A stretch of 64,000 nucleotides of DNA. It comes from Phytoseiulus persimilis. Its lineage: Eukaryota > Arthropoda > Arachnida > Mesostigmata > Phytoseiidae. The position numbers and the translations under genes are program-made. Of the stretch, positions 51,101-63,529 are shown in pieces. The stretch is from contig CM075102.1 of NCBI GenBank assembly GCA_037576195.1, positions 21,510,745 through 21,574,744 of the forward strand, given 5' to 3'. The notes under the pieces are model-generated. The model was not told the origin of the DNA. It was given only the letters and a program-made list of their open reading frames with translations, and did no database searches. Position 1 is the first letter of the stretch. Each line of letters opens with the position of its first letter.

Positions 51101-54100
51101 TGGAATAGATACGACTCCCGCGAGCCTCCGGAAATGGGTCCTCCGCTCTGCAATTGAACTCTACTCGGGTGGATGCGTCGTGGATGGGATGGCGTCGTGA
51201 AAAAACTTCAGACCAGAGCTCGGATAATCGCTGCTACTGCTCGGATGAGTTCTTGTCAGACGTTGGACGAACGTGCAAAAACGCTGGCGGGACATGGTGA
51301 TATTGGCAACGGCTGACTGAGATGAACAACAGCCTCATTCTGGCGACCTTGACGTTCCGCCGTAACTTGGGGGGAGTGACTTCGTGAAATCGTGGCGAGC
51401 AACTTTCTCGGGGAAAACCACTCGCAGATAGTGCAACAACAACAAAGAGTTTTTTGTTGGCGGAAAGAACAGGATTGACCGCATTGCACGCGCTGAGTTT
51501 GAGTTTGCCGTCGCGCTCGCGGTGCTTGGCGCTGGCCATGCGGAGGAGACGGGCGGAGTCTCTCTTGGGGTCGCTTAGGCGGTCCTCGAACGCACCCTTA
51601 GCCGTGATTAGATGCTCCGCCGACTGATGCGAATCCTGATGTCCGCAACGCGCCGATGGGCACACTACGTCAAAGTCCGAGGGACGTCGAATCCCTCGGC
51701 GTCGTTCAGCAGAAACCTGAATCCTAGGACCTTCGTGCGGCCATCCACTGTGTCCCAGAATCACTTGGATTTCCCGCCGATCAGCCGAGAAGCTACGCGG
51801 GAGTCGGAACTGCAAGAGAGTTCCGAATGCTCAGAGAGAACGGCCGAAAGAGCGCAAAGAGTCAAGAAAGACCTCGGATGAAGCGAATCGGCGAACGAGC
51901 TTCCGAAACAATTCGCAGTTCACGTCCCTATCCGCCCCGATCGGATTCGGATATCGGCTTCCCATGCTAAACTCGTACAGTGCACCATCCTAATTGTTCT
52001 TCTGAAAATTGTAAAACAGCACAGCGTTCGAGTGTTGTTCTCTTCCGAATCAGCGAGCTCAAAAGTTGACTCTGAATCTCTTCCTCCCGGAGCGCTCTCC
52101 AGTGGTCGGGCCCACCGGCCGCTTCCATGTCGGCGGCAATCAGCTTTTGGAGCCCACTACAAGCAACGGGCGGACCCTGGAGCCATCAAAGGGAGAATAG
52201 GTAAATGAGTGTTCGCCGTTCCGTCGGTTGTCGGTGGGGTGGCTTCACAAGAGACTCAGAGCATCGGGAGCAAGATAAAACTCGCCGAGAATAGCGGTGG
52301 GAAAAGCGCGGTGGAGGAAGATCGCCAACGAAAGCGACTGGAGGAAGGGAGCAGCCAGTAGCAAACTTTGGACGACAAAAGTCGATCCGTGTCGAAACGC
52401 TCTCGCGTCGCGATAAGCCGAGATGAGTTCATTATTTGATGAGCTGACTGGCTGCGTGCGTGCACGTCCGCGTCGGCACCGAAACCGCAATCGATATCGG
52501 AGTCAGCGCAGCGGTGGGTGGTCAGAGACCAACCGCCTTGCTCGTTGCTCGAGACTCTGAATCGACAATGTATGAATGAGTCATATCAGACGAGGATGAA
52601 AGACTGATCATTGTGTCTGCATTCCCGATTTTCTTTTCGCGGGAGACTCGGACCACCCGGCGAGAATCTGCGGGGCGAGCCCTGCGCGGAACCGGCGACG
52701 CTCCTCCCGGTCCCCGGTAAAATTCTTGAGTCCGTCGCTCAGCATCTTTTCCAGAACTTCCGCGCGTCTCAAGTTCGACAGACTCCTGAGTTACCTTCGG
52801 CATCTTTCGTACGTGTTTCGCGCTGATAGTGAGCCTCTCGACCGGACGCTGTGTGATTTCTCGACGGAACCGAGCGAATCCGCTGGCGATCCGACTCAGG
52901 AGCGAAGGCGTGTGGAAGACGAACTAAGCCCGTTCTGCATGGTTTCAAAACCCAAGGAGTCTTCTCGACGTCGCGTGCCGAATTACAACTCAAGCTTGAG
53001 TTAACAAGCCGCGAGAACAAATCGCCTTCTTTTGACTCTCTCGTTCGCTGCACGCTCCGAACGAGCACGAAGAGAAACTACGGCACGGGGAGGGAAGGAT
53101 GGAAATGGGCGCCAACGAGCGCATCCTAAAAATGTGGAGCCGGACAAACAAACATCCCCACGAGCAAATCCTCGCCCGCGACCGCGTTCAGACCGAATCG
53201 GTTCCCAGGGGCACGTCTGCTGTGCGGGATGAGTTTCCAGGGAGGGGCCCCGCGGTCCGTAACGATGGATCCTGCGGGAAGCAGAAGCGGGCACTCCGTT
53301 CGGAAGTCCGTCGGCGCCTCTCGGTCACAGTCCCTCCAAACACCAAACTTTGGGCTTTCGCATAGTTAGCCAGAGGCCCATATTGAGCGCTTAATCACCT
53401 GCAGCGTTGAATGATTTCTTCTCCGCTACAGCGGGCTCCGGTCAAACTTTTTCCCCTCGTTTTTCACTTCTCCCCCAATAATTGCCGACGTCCAAATCGC
53501 GGCAGCAGATGGCTTCCTGAGGTGAGGAGCTGGACGCGGGGAGAGAATGCCCAAGAAGAGGCTCCTGAGCGAGCGTGGCAAAAACAGGGAAAGAACCTCA
53601 TCGAATCCCGCTGGAGACTTTACTCACCGCACTGAGGAATATCGCAGTGTTCCCAACGTCTTCGAGGATCCGATGTGTAACACCATGGCGTATGCTCTTC
53701 GCCACCTGCGTTGCGACAGAAGTTCTCCGCGTTTCGAATTTCCGGGAAGACCATCGGTGGCCGGTTGTGAGAATGCGGTTCCTGAGCATCCCACGCCTGA
53801 CAGGTTATTCCAGACTTCGTCACGTTCACTTTGCCTTGGTAGAAACGCCCGCGGCCTCGGACACACGTGGCTGAAATTGAGAGAGGGTGAAATAATGGCG
53901 AAAAAGTGGGATTCCGGAAGTTTGCTTCCGAGCATTCGAATCGCGAGAAGAAAGGGCTCCGCGGAGCTCTGTTGGGAGACGGCTGAAATTTCTGCTGCGT
54001 CGACGACGGAAACCACCCAACCGTCCAGGAAAATGGAGAGTCCGCTGCAAATTATCGCATTCAACATGCGAATCTTCTCCGCGAATGAGGGGGTCGTGAG

Positions 54101-57100
54101 TTGACTTTGTGGAGCCCCGTAGAGCAAAATCGTCTGAGCTCCATCGCGGCCCGGCACGAGACGAGCGGGTATAATGAGTTTAAAATTTCCGCCATCAGGG
54201 AGCTGCTCGCACGCAAAAACGTGGCTGCGGGAAAGGGCACCGCAAGATGTGAAGGAGGAAGTCGGATGAGAGGCTGAGGAAAGAAGCTTTGCCCCCGTTT
54301 CACTCTCTTGAGCCGGGGATGGGGGAAGTTCAAGGAAATCGTGAGGGAAAACGCATCAAGACCTCAGACTCCGGAAACGGGGGTGGCCGAGATCAACGCC
54401 GACTTCGCATAACTCTTCTGGATACTTCCGCGGTTCGGAATCGATAGCCCCGAGGGGGCGCAGCGCGTTCGACATCGCAGACCTGAGAGTTCAGACCCTC
54501 AACGTATGCCCTCGATTAGATGGAACCGAACCAGAGGATTCCATTCCAGACGTCCGAAGTCCTGCCACTGACAAACGCGCCCTCCCCTCACACCCGGTGC
54601 AGATCAATAGTTCAGAGAGAGAAAAAGCCGTGGAGATCATCCTCGGGGTGGGAGCGTTGGCGGTGGGTCGACGACAGCGATTCGGCTGTTCTACGACTGG
54701 AGAATTTCGTCCCGATAGAGGTTCAAGTGGTATCCAGTTAGATGGATGATGATTCGATGTGATGGATCCTTCCAAAGCTATTGGGCTGCTCGATGGAGAA
54801 TATTTGGCGTGCGAAATCGGTATTTTCAATCTCTGCGGAGCTCCGACCATACTACGATCTTTAACGGATTCCTCGAGATGGTTTGGGGGACTTCGTAAAA
54901 TATTTGTCAGGAAACGACGACGCTCGCGTGACCCGCAGAAATTTTCCGGGAAAACCCCCCTCCCCGCTCATATTCTCCGTTGTGCTGGATTTTCTCGTGC
55001 CTGCTCCCCTTGACTCCATCTTGAGTTTCGCCTGCTGTTTGCCCTCTGCTCCGTCGCCCAACGCTCAGTTGCGACCCATCCCCGTTGGAGGCCGCCAAAC
55101 CTCCAGCAGCGCTCTGGCACCCCTTCTCTGCGCGGTTCACTGTGACGCTTTAGCTCTGGTGTATCTTCGAGAGGGAGACCAAGCGATTGCCCGGCCAGGT
55201 GAGAGCACGGCGAGCGTACGCGGTAAATCTCTGTCGATATTTCGCTCGGAATCAATTCTCCTTCAAGGATGGCGGCTGGGGAAGTCCGACTCGTTCGTCT
55301 TGGGGCGAACTCGCAGGCTCGAGTTCGCTCTCAGGAGTTCTTGGTCGCTGGACAACAAACCGAGAGTCGTGAGGCGAGCGACTCGACCACGCTTCGCTTC
55401 AAAGTACCCGAAACCATTTGGTCTCCAAAATTCCAGGAAGATCGTGGAACTCATAAAAAAAAGAACAGGCCACATAGCACTGGTTGATGAATCTATCGAT
55501 CGATTGTTATGCGCGGGATAGGCCACAGGATTATCCGTGGCTAGGAGCGAAATACTCACTGGTGACTTCGTCGTGACGGAAATCGGTTATATGGGCATGG
55601 GAACACGCCCATGGCTTCTCGTGAACCGACGGAAGCTTCTCACAGTAGGGAAGTCTGAAATGTCCCCGATTGGTCAGATGAATTCCTCTCTGTTTGTTGT
55701 CCTCGATCATCGCCCATTCGTTGTAGCAGAACGACTCTCGCACCGCGATGCAGTCCTCCCTGTGGAAGAAGAAAATTTGATTTCGCCTTCTTAGTATGAG
55801 AAACCCATCCCTCCGCCGACAGGGGGAGGGACTTCCTGATTGTTATACGGCATCGGAGGTTTTTCAAGAAGTCTCGCGTTTGGAACTTCAACACGCGGGA
55901 AACTTTGAAACACGTCCCGCTCGGGTGTAACCAACGCTTCCCCGCTCCACGAAGGAAATCTCGAACAAAACCACGGAAACAATTTCCCTTCAGATCTCAT
56001 CCGTTCTCACGCCTTTCACGCCGGTACCAGCCTCCCAATCGCTGCGTGGCGGAGGAGGAACGGCGCTGAATTTGATTTGTGGGAGCGGAGCAGGAGGAGC
56101 AAACGGGACAGCGAGAACTCGAGGTTCTCAGAGAAACTCCGTCCGTATGTTGAACGTTCCGAAATCGAGGAGAAATCCGTCGAGGTTCAGCTCGTCGCTC
56201 GAGATACGATACCTGAATCCTAACTGACTGGTTCGTTCGCTCACAGTTCGACTTATCGGGGCCGACTCGCTTCCTTTTTTTCGCGAACGGCGACTAAATT
56301 CCAGACTATGTGACCGAGATTTCATGCGACGAGGGGAGAAAAAAATTTGCATGTTTCACTCATTTATAAGGATCGCACGTCGCATATGATTCGTCCAACA
56401 GGGAACAGAATCGGCAGAAATCCAGTGAGCAAGAGAGAGAGAGAGAGAGGGGGGAGAGGGAAACCTGCTTCTGATAAACATCGATAGCACCCGCCGAAAC
56501 ATTTTCGTATTCAGGAAGGGGAGCAGGAGTGCGGCTGTGCCTCGACAGGGGAGCGAACGGAGACGAACGGCGATGACTGGAATGAACGGGAGAGAGAGCG
56601 AGACCCTCGAGAAGAGATACCAAGCACGAGTCAGAAGTTGCATCGTCCATCACAAGGCTCAAGGTTGTGGATTATCCCATAGATTATGGCCGTCCCGCAT
56701 GAAGGATAAGGAAACGAGGCGAGAAGAAGGACGCTCGTCGCCCATAGAGGGAGTGGACAACGTCCGGATCTCATTCTTTCTTGGCGTTCATTCATCTGAA
56801 CGACCATCCATCTCAGAGTGAAAGCGGCCTGAATTAATCCGCTCCCTGAGGAAGCGTCAAGTCGGATGTCTGAGCCGGCGAAGACTTGCCCTTCGGTCAT
56901 ACACCGGATCGAAGCTTGAATCGGCGTCCGAATGCGCCAACAGGCGATATTTCAATCGAAGTCGATGGACACTAGAGTCGATCCGGGGATCGAGGCGGAA
57001 CACGTATCAGAGAGACGAAGCCGATTGCAGCGAGGGTTAGGACGGGCGTGAAGTGGAGCGTACGCCTCCTCTTGAACAAAAGATCTTATCCCGCTGCTGA

Positions 57101-60100
57101 TTGACCCGAATCCATGGCAGTCGAGTTCGGCCTTGTTTCGTTAGCTCATCATTAACCCAGTTATTTCCGACCACGGTTGGAGTATAAACTCGTCGAGTTG
57201 GCTGTCTTTTTTCCTCTCGAGAAAATAACACGCTGCTCAGCGGGCGGAAAGCACCGCTACACGGAGAGCTTTATCGGACGATAAAAGGAAGCGAGGGACT
57301 GGGTGGAGGACACGGATCGTGGAATTATACGCAAGGAACGCGGGCGAACACTTCGCCTCCTCCTTTTCCTCCTGTTTTCCCTCTACTTTTTTCATCTCTC
57401 CAGCTCTCTCAAAGCGCGAAGCTATCAGGAAAACTTTGAGCCAGATGCGACCATCGATATTATTAAGTCGTTCAAGAGTAGACGGTGGAGAGCGGCAGCA
57501 GCAGCAGCCGCCAAACACGGTTTTGAAGAGGAGACCTTCAGATGTCGGATGATTGAGAACAAAAAGTTGGCGGCAGCCCAGTCAGAAACCTCGGCGGGTT
57601 CTTCTTGCTCGGGTAACTGGAACAGAGTCTCGATGCATCGTCCACGATGGACGGAGACAGAGGATGTCTTCTAGAAGTAGGGCTACCCCAAATTCAGGCC
57701 GTCCTAGGCCTAGCTCCATGCCGCGCTAAGTCTCACGATTCACTCCGTTGAGTTTCAATAGACGCCGACGGCTTGCTCCAACCGAATTATCCTCACAGCC
57801 CTCTCCCTCCCCGTTCCGCTCAGCCTGTCCACAATCATCCCATTCTACTTGGTCACACATTCTCCCCAGCCGAAAACTAGATTGAAACGGATACGAGGCG
57901 AGTTAATCAGATTTGTCTCACTCAGCAAGGGATCATGATGAGTCACTCACTCGCTAGCTCGCAGCACTCATGTTTCACTTTTAATCGCTCACTTCAAGCT
58001 CGAGTGATGCGTTCGAAACGTTTCCTGAGCGCGAGTTCAGCTCGGTTCAAAAGACAAAACCGATGAACGTATTGACGGAGTTTCACGAATCGCCAACTGC
58101 CTTCAGAGCATCCCTTAAGTGGCACAATGTAGAAGAACTATCAAGGATTGTCATCACTGAGCAGGGCGCAGTGTTCAAGGCGAACAGGGCTCGCCGGGGA
58201 AGTTCGTGTGGGTTCCCAGTCGAACGCAGGGTTTGAGTCCTCCGAGCTGCTTGTTCCTCCCGGTGCGTTCTCTCTAAATCCGAGCTTCGATTTTCGACAT
58301 TCTTAGTGAATTCGATTCGGATTTTGTTGTTGTTCGAATTGAAAAGCTTCGAGAGGCGATTCGGAGATGAGAGAACGGGCAAGGAAAGACGAACGGAGAG
58401 AAACACGACCAACCGCCGTCCCCCCGATGCTCGCCTGAGGAGGACGACACAACGAGAGAATTTCGAAATTGAAATTGTGTGATGCCACCAAAAGCGAGTC
58501 AGGCAAGCGTCGTCGCGTTTCCACTCCATCTTTCCCGTCCTCGCAGACAAAGCTCTGTACAACCGAACGAACGCATCCAGAGGCTAACGGGAGAGTTCGA
58601 GAAGAAGAAAAACCGTCTTTCGCGCTGCGGGATTCGCGAAATGCTGCCGCAGCCGAACCCGCCCGAGCCCCCCACATTCTCCTCCCACTCGATCCTTCTC
58701 CTCATTATCTTCCTCGGAGTTTCTTCTCCTTCGTTTCCATAGTGCCGCGCTCGAGGAGGCGAAACTCGCTTCGAAAACGTTGAAAGTTCCTCACATTCCA
58801 TCCACAGCCGTCGCTGTCGTCAGCTTCGTCGTTGTCTATTTCCGCGACTGCCTCCCGCTTTCTTGTGCGCTCATCCAGCCCCACGTTCGTCAGCGAGATC
58901 TGAGAAAGTAGCGAGAAACTCTTCTCGCCGTATTTATGCGTGGGCACATATCTCCAACTCGAGTGATCCGCGGCTCGTTTCGAGGGACAGCTCGTTCTTC
59001 GTGCAAGTCCTCACTCAGACCAGCCAAGAGTTCGAAAACACTGGAGGATCGAGCCACCGTCCCGGGATTTCGAGGAGGAGCTCTACCTGACACAGATGCG
59101 GGAGGTCTGTCCCCACTCGCAACAAGCTTCCTCATTCTCGCGGTTCGGTTTCGGATTTCACTTCTCTCGTTCCTCGGGTTTGATGGCTCCCTCCGAGCTC
59201 GACGAAATGTTAGCCCTCCGCGGACCACGGGTAAGCGTCCGAGGTCGACCCGCACAGGTTCAGCAGAATGACGGATGATATCGTTTTTCTGCATTTGCGC
59301 TTTTGGAATAAAGCACGTTACGTTCGAGCGAACGGTCCAGGGAACCGAGCGACCGACCAAGCAACGTATTTATATATACGCACGAATCTGTCTGTTGCAA
59401 CGTGGGTGTGCGGGTGCGACCGGTAGGCTTCGGGCTTCCGTGCAAAGCTTCATAATTCAACGTTATGGCTCACGGGGTCACAAATCCAGTCGACACACGC
59501 CCATCTATTCATTAATTCATTGATTTATATGTTACACCGCCCGTGTTCCTCTGACTACGACAACTACAACTACATGGTACTGTACTGCCACCTCGACAGC
59601 CTCTTGTTCGAGAACTATGTAGGCAGTAAGCTACCTGTTGAGATCACCGACAGGAACAGACCTTGCTCACGGTCGGAAAATTCGGATTTGTGACAAGATC
59701 TTTACGAATACTGGATGTTTGTCCGGCTGTGGAATCGGGGAAATTGAACGATGCTCGCTCGGGAGTGGATGTGATGAGACCGAATCAAAGAATCGATTCG
59801 TCTCTGCCGCGCCGTCGGCATAGTCCTCGCCGTGGCACCATGCGTATTCTACGGGAAAATAGCGCGAAACAGTGCCGAATATGCGCGATCGCGACCGAAC
59901 CTGCGAGACGCAGGCTGAAGACGGCGTTCCCGGATTTGGGCCGAATTCGGAATTCATTTTCCATCCGTTTTCCACTTTGCGCAACCCAGGCGAACCAGCA
60001 CTAAGATGAATCGCGGATGTTACTATGTATATCCACCGCGCCGATTGCCCCGCTCCCTCCAACTTCCACGAAGAACGCCGCATTCCGACTGAGACGGTAT

Positions 60101-63100
60101 TCATGTCTTTGACGAAAGCGGTTCAGAGCATAAAAAGCGTACGTTTTTGCGGCAGAGGCTTCCACCGAGGGCGGGGGGTCTCGGTGGACCCACCCGAATA
60201 CTTCACTTAATGTTCGTTTACGGCAGCCGAGTATTTTTTCCCGGTAGCAAGCTGCGTGTTGTTGTGCTGCGAGAAAGAGTGGGAGAGGGGGCCGAGGATA
60301 TGGCGCCGGGAATGGAGGGAGAGCGTGTCGAGCGTAACGTTCACCAAGTGTGTGCCTCAATTTTTGTCGAAGACAAACATCAGCACGCGCTCAACAGCTT
60401 TTTAGCGTTATCGCGAGTCGACAATCTTCGTCAAATTGGCGCGCGGGCTCAGGGCGAACGTGGTTGATCCTTCCGAATCCCGAGAGCGGATCGTAGGCTG
60501 TGCGATAATGGCTCAGCCTGAACACCGGACCGCGCTTCCAACGTTTTCCAGCGGACTCGGAGCAGCCGAACACGCGTCGTTGAATTCGAAAAATCATTGA
60601 TTCGAAGTCTGGGCACCGTCTGCTTTCGCACTGACAATTGCGGACGAGATAGTTCTCTTGTGGAAGCACTGTAATCGGTAGAGTCGGTCGGTGGTCGCGA
60701 TGGTGCGAACAGTCAGTGAATTTTTCATCAGCTACGCACTCCCTTCCTCGGATCCCACCTCTGATCATCTTTTTTTGCTTCTCCCGCTCACATCCCTCGA
60801 GACAATCGTCTGACTCGAACGGTACCTCAATGTCCAGCTAACTCAGCACACACACGGCGTGGATCAGCTCGTCTTCAAGTTTTCCCTCAATCAGGCTCCC
60901 GAGAAATGAAAAAACGCAACTGGACACGATAAGCATCCCTCGGAGCTGCTAAAGTGCTTCCACAGAACTGAATCGACCTTTGTTCGAGTTTTTTTTCTTG
61001 GGATGTTGAAAATTTTCAGCTCCGCGCTGCTTTGCCCAGGAAGAGACCCAGTGCGGACCACCCCCAGGAAAACGTTATGTCAGCGAAATCATGGCACCAG
61101 GCCGAGGATGGTCGAGGTGGCAAAGATGAGGTGGCTTCAGTGGTTAAGCGGAACGTTCTGCTGATTTCATATTCCCCTATTCGCCGACGTTGGGGACAAT
61201 GAGAGGTGGTGAAGAGAGTGTCGACTCAGCGAAATTTCGCGATATATTGCGGGGCAAAACGTGGAGAAAAAAAAACAGAGAAATGAATTTATGCGGCTTC
61301 ATCAGCCTTGCAACAGGTTGTGCGAAGGGCGAGCCTCCACAATCCGCCATTGGTTCAAGTTCGTTTCGTTTTAGAACACGAACTCTGTTGAGGGATTGGA
61401 ATGTGTCTCAAGGTCGCCGCCCCAAAGCGATAGAAGGTTACAGGTTCGATGCGCGTTGTCGACTAACGTTTGAGAGGTTCGTATGCATTGCGACTCCGAG
61501 TTGATCCTCAGTGAGAGCACCGCTATTCTCGAATTATCCTGAAACAGGCGGCAGAACCCGAGCACTCGTGGCTTCTGGTTCGAATTTTCAAGGAGGGAGC
61601 CGTTTCGGCCGCCTGAACTTCTCCCTCCAAGTTTCCCGTCAAGCGCTCGGCTAGATTCCGGAGTGATCTCTGAAAGATTGCCGGCTGTGGAACGTCGTCT
61701 GGTGCAGAGGGAATTGACCAGTGAGCCGAGTCGGAACTGTCGTGGGTCTCGAGCGAGGGCGGCGGCAACAATTAGTTATTTTCCCGGCACACAGTCGACG
61801 GGAACCGCAGCGGCGAGGGCGGCCCGTCGCGGCAGTAGAGGCGTCGGCGGCGGGAACTAATAAAAGTCTGTTGTTTACCGGCTCCGTGGTGGGGTGTGCT
61901 TGCGAATTGCGTCTCTCTGAGAGACACAGTGAGCGGGAGCAACTGTGTACAGAGTGTAATGAAATTACTCGGTTAGGCTTTCTGTAGCCCTGGAATGTTG
62001 GTGATTGAATCACACACCCGAAGCTTGCTCGGACACATCGAACAGACAGAGTTGGGGTAGTGGGGTGGGGGACGAGGGAGAGGAATACGTTGAGGACGCC
62101 GTCGGGATAGGGGAACTCCGGTGGTCATCTTTCGGCTGGACCTGGCACACCTGATGTTGCATTAGGCCCCGAACAAGTTTGTGTTACACCTGGTACTTCA
62201 TGGATTGTTGCCGGAAGCAGTAATTAGGCCCAGCGAGCCAATTCCGTCACAGATATGAGTTGCGCCGTGAATGAGATGAATGCAGAACCCTTCGCAGATA
62301 AGTTTTGTAGCGTCCGGGCCACAAGCTCGTTTTGTCGGCGGGGAACCTTCAGGGCTAGAGAACGTTATCGCGACGACCTTTGCGTTCGTGGATAGAGTTT
62401 CCGACGAGCTCACAGGGAGTGGGGAACCCCTGGGACGATACCTTGCGATGCTCCTTTCTAGAGCTGCGAGGGCTCGCCAAGACCGTCCCGCTGACTATTT
62501 GCTCCGACAACTCCTCCAAATCGAAGCCACAGCTGCCGGCTGTCTGATTCATTACTCAAGTATGTGTGCTTATTTACAGATGTCCTTCAAACGCCTCGAG
62601 ACTTCGGGCCAGCTGAGGATCTAGCTAAAGATACCGAGTCTCCGATTTACAGCAGAGCTGAGAGTTCCTCGTCGTTGTCGCCAAGCCGCGGCCACCACGC
62701 TATCCTTGTTTCACTCTGCCGGTACACGGGGTCGGGAAGTTTGGCTCGGACAGTATGCTGGATGTTTCCGTGTACGGTTAGACCCCTCCCACACGGCCTC
62801 ACCTCCGGCTGAGCCGACCTCGTTCGCCCCTAGTTCTATCAGTGCCCTTAGCTCCGGCTGGCGGCTACCGATCGTTCCACCCCTTCTCGATCCCGATCTC
62901 CACCCAAATCAGTACGTATTCCGGGGACGCGCTGAAGTTTGGTTTCTCTCTCTCTCTCGCCACGCTTGTGAGTGTGGGCCAGTTGCTTGTGATGAGCACA
63001 CGACCACAAAATATAGAGCGACAGTACTTAATAGATTGAGACCTGCAGTCTATCGGAGAACTGACCTGCAAAGTGGCTTGGCGAAAGCGACTCGTTCTTT

Positions 63101-63529
63101 CCATTCACATTTCGGAAAAGCATAATGACACAGGAGAACTTCGGCAGCGTCTCTGCACGGCTGTTGAAGAGGTCGAACGAGTTCGTCCCAGAGAGCCAGC
63201 GTAATCTGCTCATTTATCATCACAGTCGAGGGGTCTGCGGAGATGTTGTAGTACACCAGATGACCCGGCTTCCCCAAATGCTGCAAAATCGTTGGATATC
63301 CTCGGTTAGGGATCGGAAGTTTTTGAGCGGGATCGTCACGATCGGATTAGGAGCGAAATCAGAGTGGCTTTACAGCGCGTTTCTGAGGGAGGAGAACTGA
63401 CCTTCAAGCAGACACCGCCCCCGTACGCAGAGCAGAAGCCTTCAGGTATGTCGGATGCTACATGCTTCCTACGATGATCACCGTCGTGGATCAGAACGCC
63501 TTTGTTGTGTCTGACCATCTCCGAGCTTT
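48186..63529 (-). CDS. MuSK/Nrk-like receptor tyrosine kinase (Frizzled CRD, kringle, TM, kinase); 5' end not found
   Basis: Eight exons in transcript order are 63529-63402, 63280-63066, 55759-55560, 53870-53628, 50119-49883, 49602-48946, 48797-48632 and 48366-48186. All have GT-AG borders and matching phases. Exons 1-3 form a Frizzled-type cysteine-rich domain (starting [10 protein letters not shown], then [14 protein letters not shown], then PLCREDCIAV). Exon 4 is a kringle (SGITCQAW to TPWCYTSDP). Exon 5 carries the membrane segment ([19 protein letters not shown]). The kinase has the glycine loop GQGAFG (from 49453), VAVK lysine (49372), HRD (49051), DFG (48991) and activation-loop YTANYY, so it should be active. 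YPRN before the kinase and the FZ-kringle order match vertebrate MuSK and insect Nrk, not ROR. The first visible exon begins inside a codon, so the signal peptide and any Ig domains lie upstream. One possible preceding exon ends at 63932 with donor GTAAAAG and an open matching frame to the window edge; it is unproven. Confidence 0.95.
50120..53627 (-). other. 3.5-kb intron of the receptor kinase
   Basis: It separates the kringle exon from the membrane exon. The phases join directly (G before, AG after, giving Glu). It contains the coding-like island at 51.25-51.8 kb. Confidence 0.75.
51256..51815 (-). CDS. Coding-like island inside a kinase-gene intron
   Basis: Within the intron between the kringle and membrane exons, a stretch near 51480-51610 is open with about four fifths GC-ending codons (by hand count) and reads as a charged helix ([19 protein letters not shown]). 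Just upstream another frame reads [21 protein letters not shown]. The receptor's exon phases join without it, so it is not needed there. It may be an alternative exon or a dead gene piece. Confidence 0.2.
59183..59230 (+). CDS. Candidate first coding exon
   Basis: ATG at 59183 opens 16 codons ([16 protein letters not shown]), mostly GC-ending, directly followed by a strong donor GTAAGCG. It lies on the opposite strand within the 7.3-kb intron of the receptor kinase. No second exon was recognised. Too short to be sure. Confidence 0.2.
62280..62624 (+). CDS. Candidate small protein inside a kinase-gene intron
   Basis: A 114-residue frame from ATG to stop, with a helical, protein-like second half ([23 protein letters not shown], followed by a basic stretch). 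It lies antisense within the long intron of the receptor kinase. The codon bias is weak and the opposite strand is partly open too, so chance is quite possible. Confidence 0.15.
   Translation: MQNPSQISFVASGPQARFVGGEPSGLENVIATTFAFVDRVSDELTGSGEPLGRYLAMLLSRAARARQDRPADYLLRQLLQIEATAAGCLIHYSSMCAYLQMSFKRLETSGQLRI

Larger units (their letters stand above)
55760..63065 (-). other. 7.3-kb intron of the receptor kinase
   Basis: The intron interrupts the arginine codon of PLCR in the Frizzled domain (AG before it, G after it). Apart from the weak candidates at 59183 and 62280 and a (GA)n tract at 56431, no feature is recognised. Confidence 0.8.

Noticed and set aside
53547-54104. 185-residue open frame on +
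   Set aside because: It overlaps the kringle exon on the opposite strand, which has clear domain and splice support.
58890-59360. 156-residue open frame on -
   Set aside because: Arg/Pro-rich, overlaps open frames on + and has no recognisable domain.
61125-61180. GGTGGCTTCAGTGGTTAAGC, like an A box of a tRNA or SINE
   Set aside because: No B box at the right distance and no tail; left as chance.
63241-63310. Alternative acceptor (CGAG before GATATCC) for the second Frizzled exon
   Set aside because: It breaks phase with the preceding exon; TTTTGCAG at 63281 keeps phase and gives the expected spacing after the second cysteine.
48186-63529. Assignment of the kinase to the ROR family
   Set aside because: ROR order is Ig, Frizzled, kringle too, but the kinase start (YPRN), the NxxY-NPKL spacing and the Frizzled-domain sequence fit MuSK/Nrk better.
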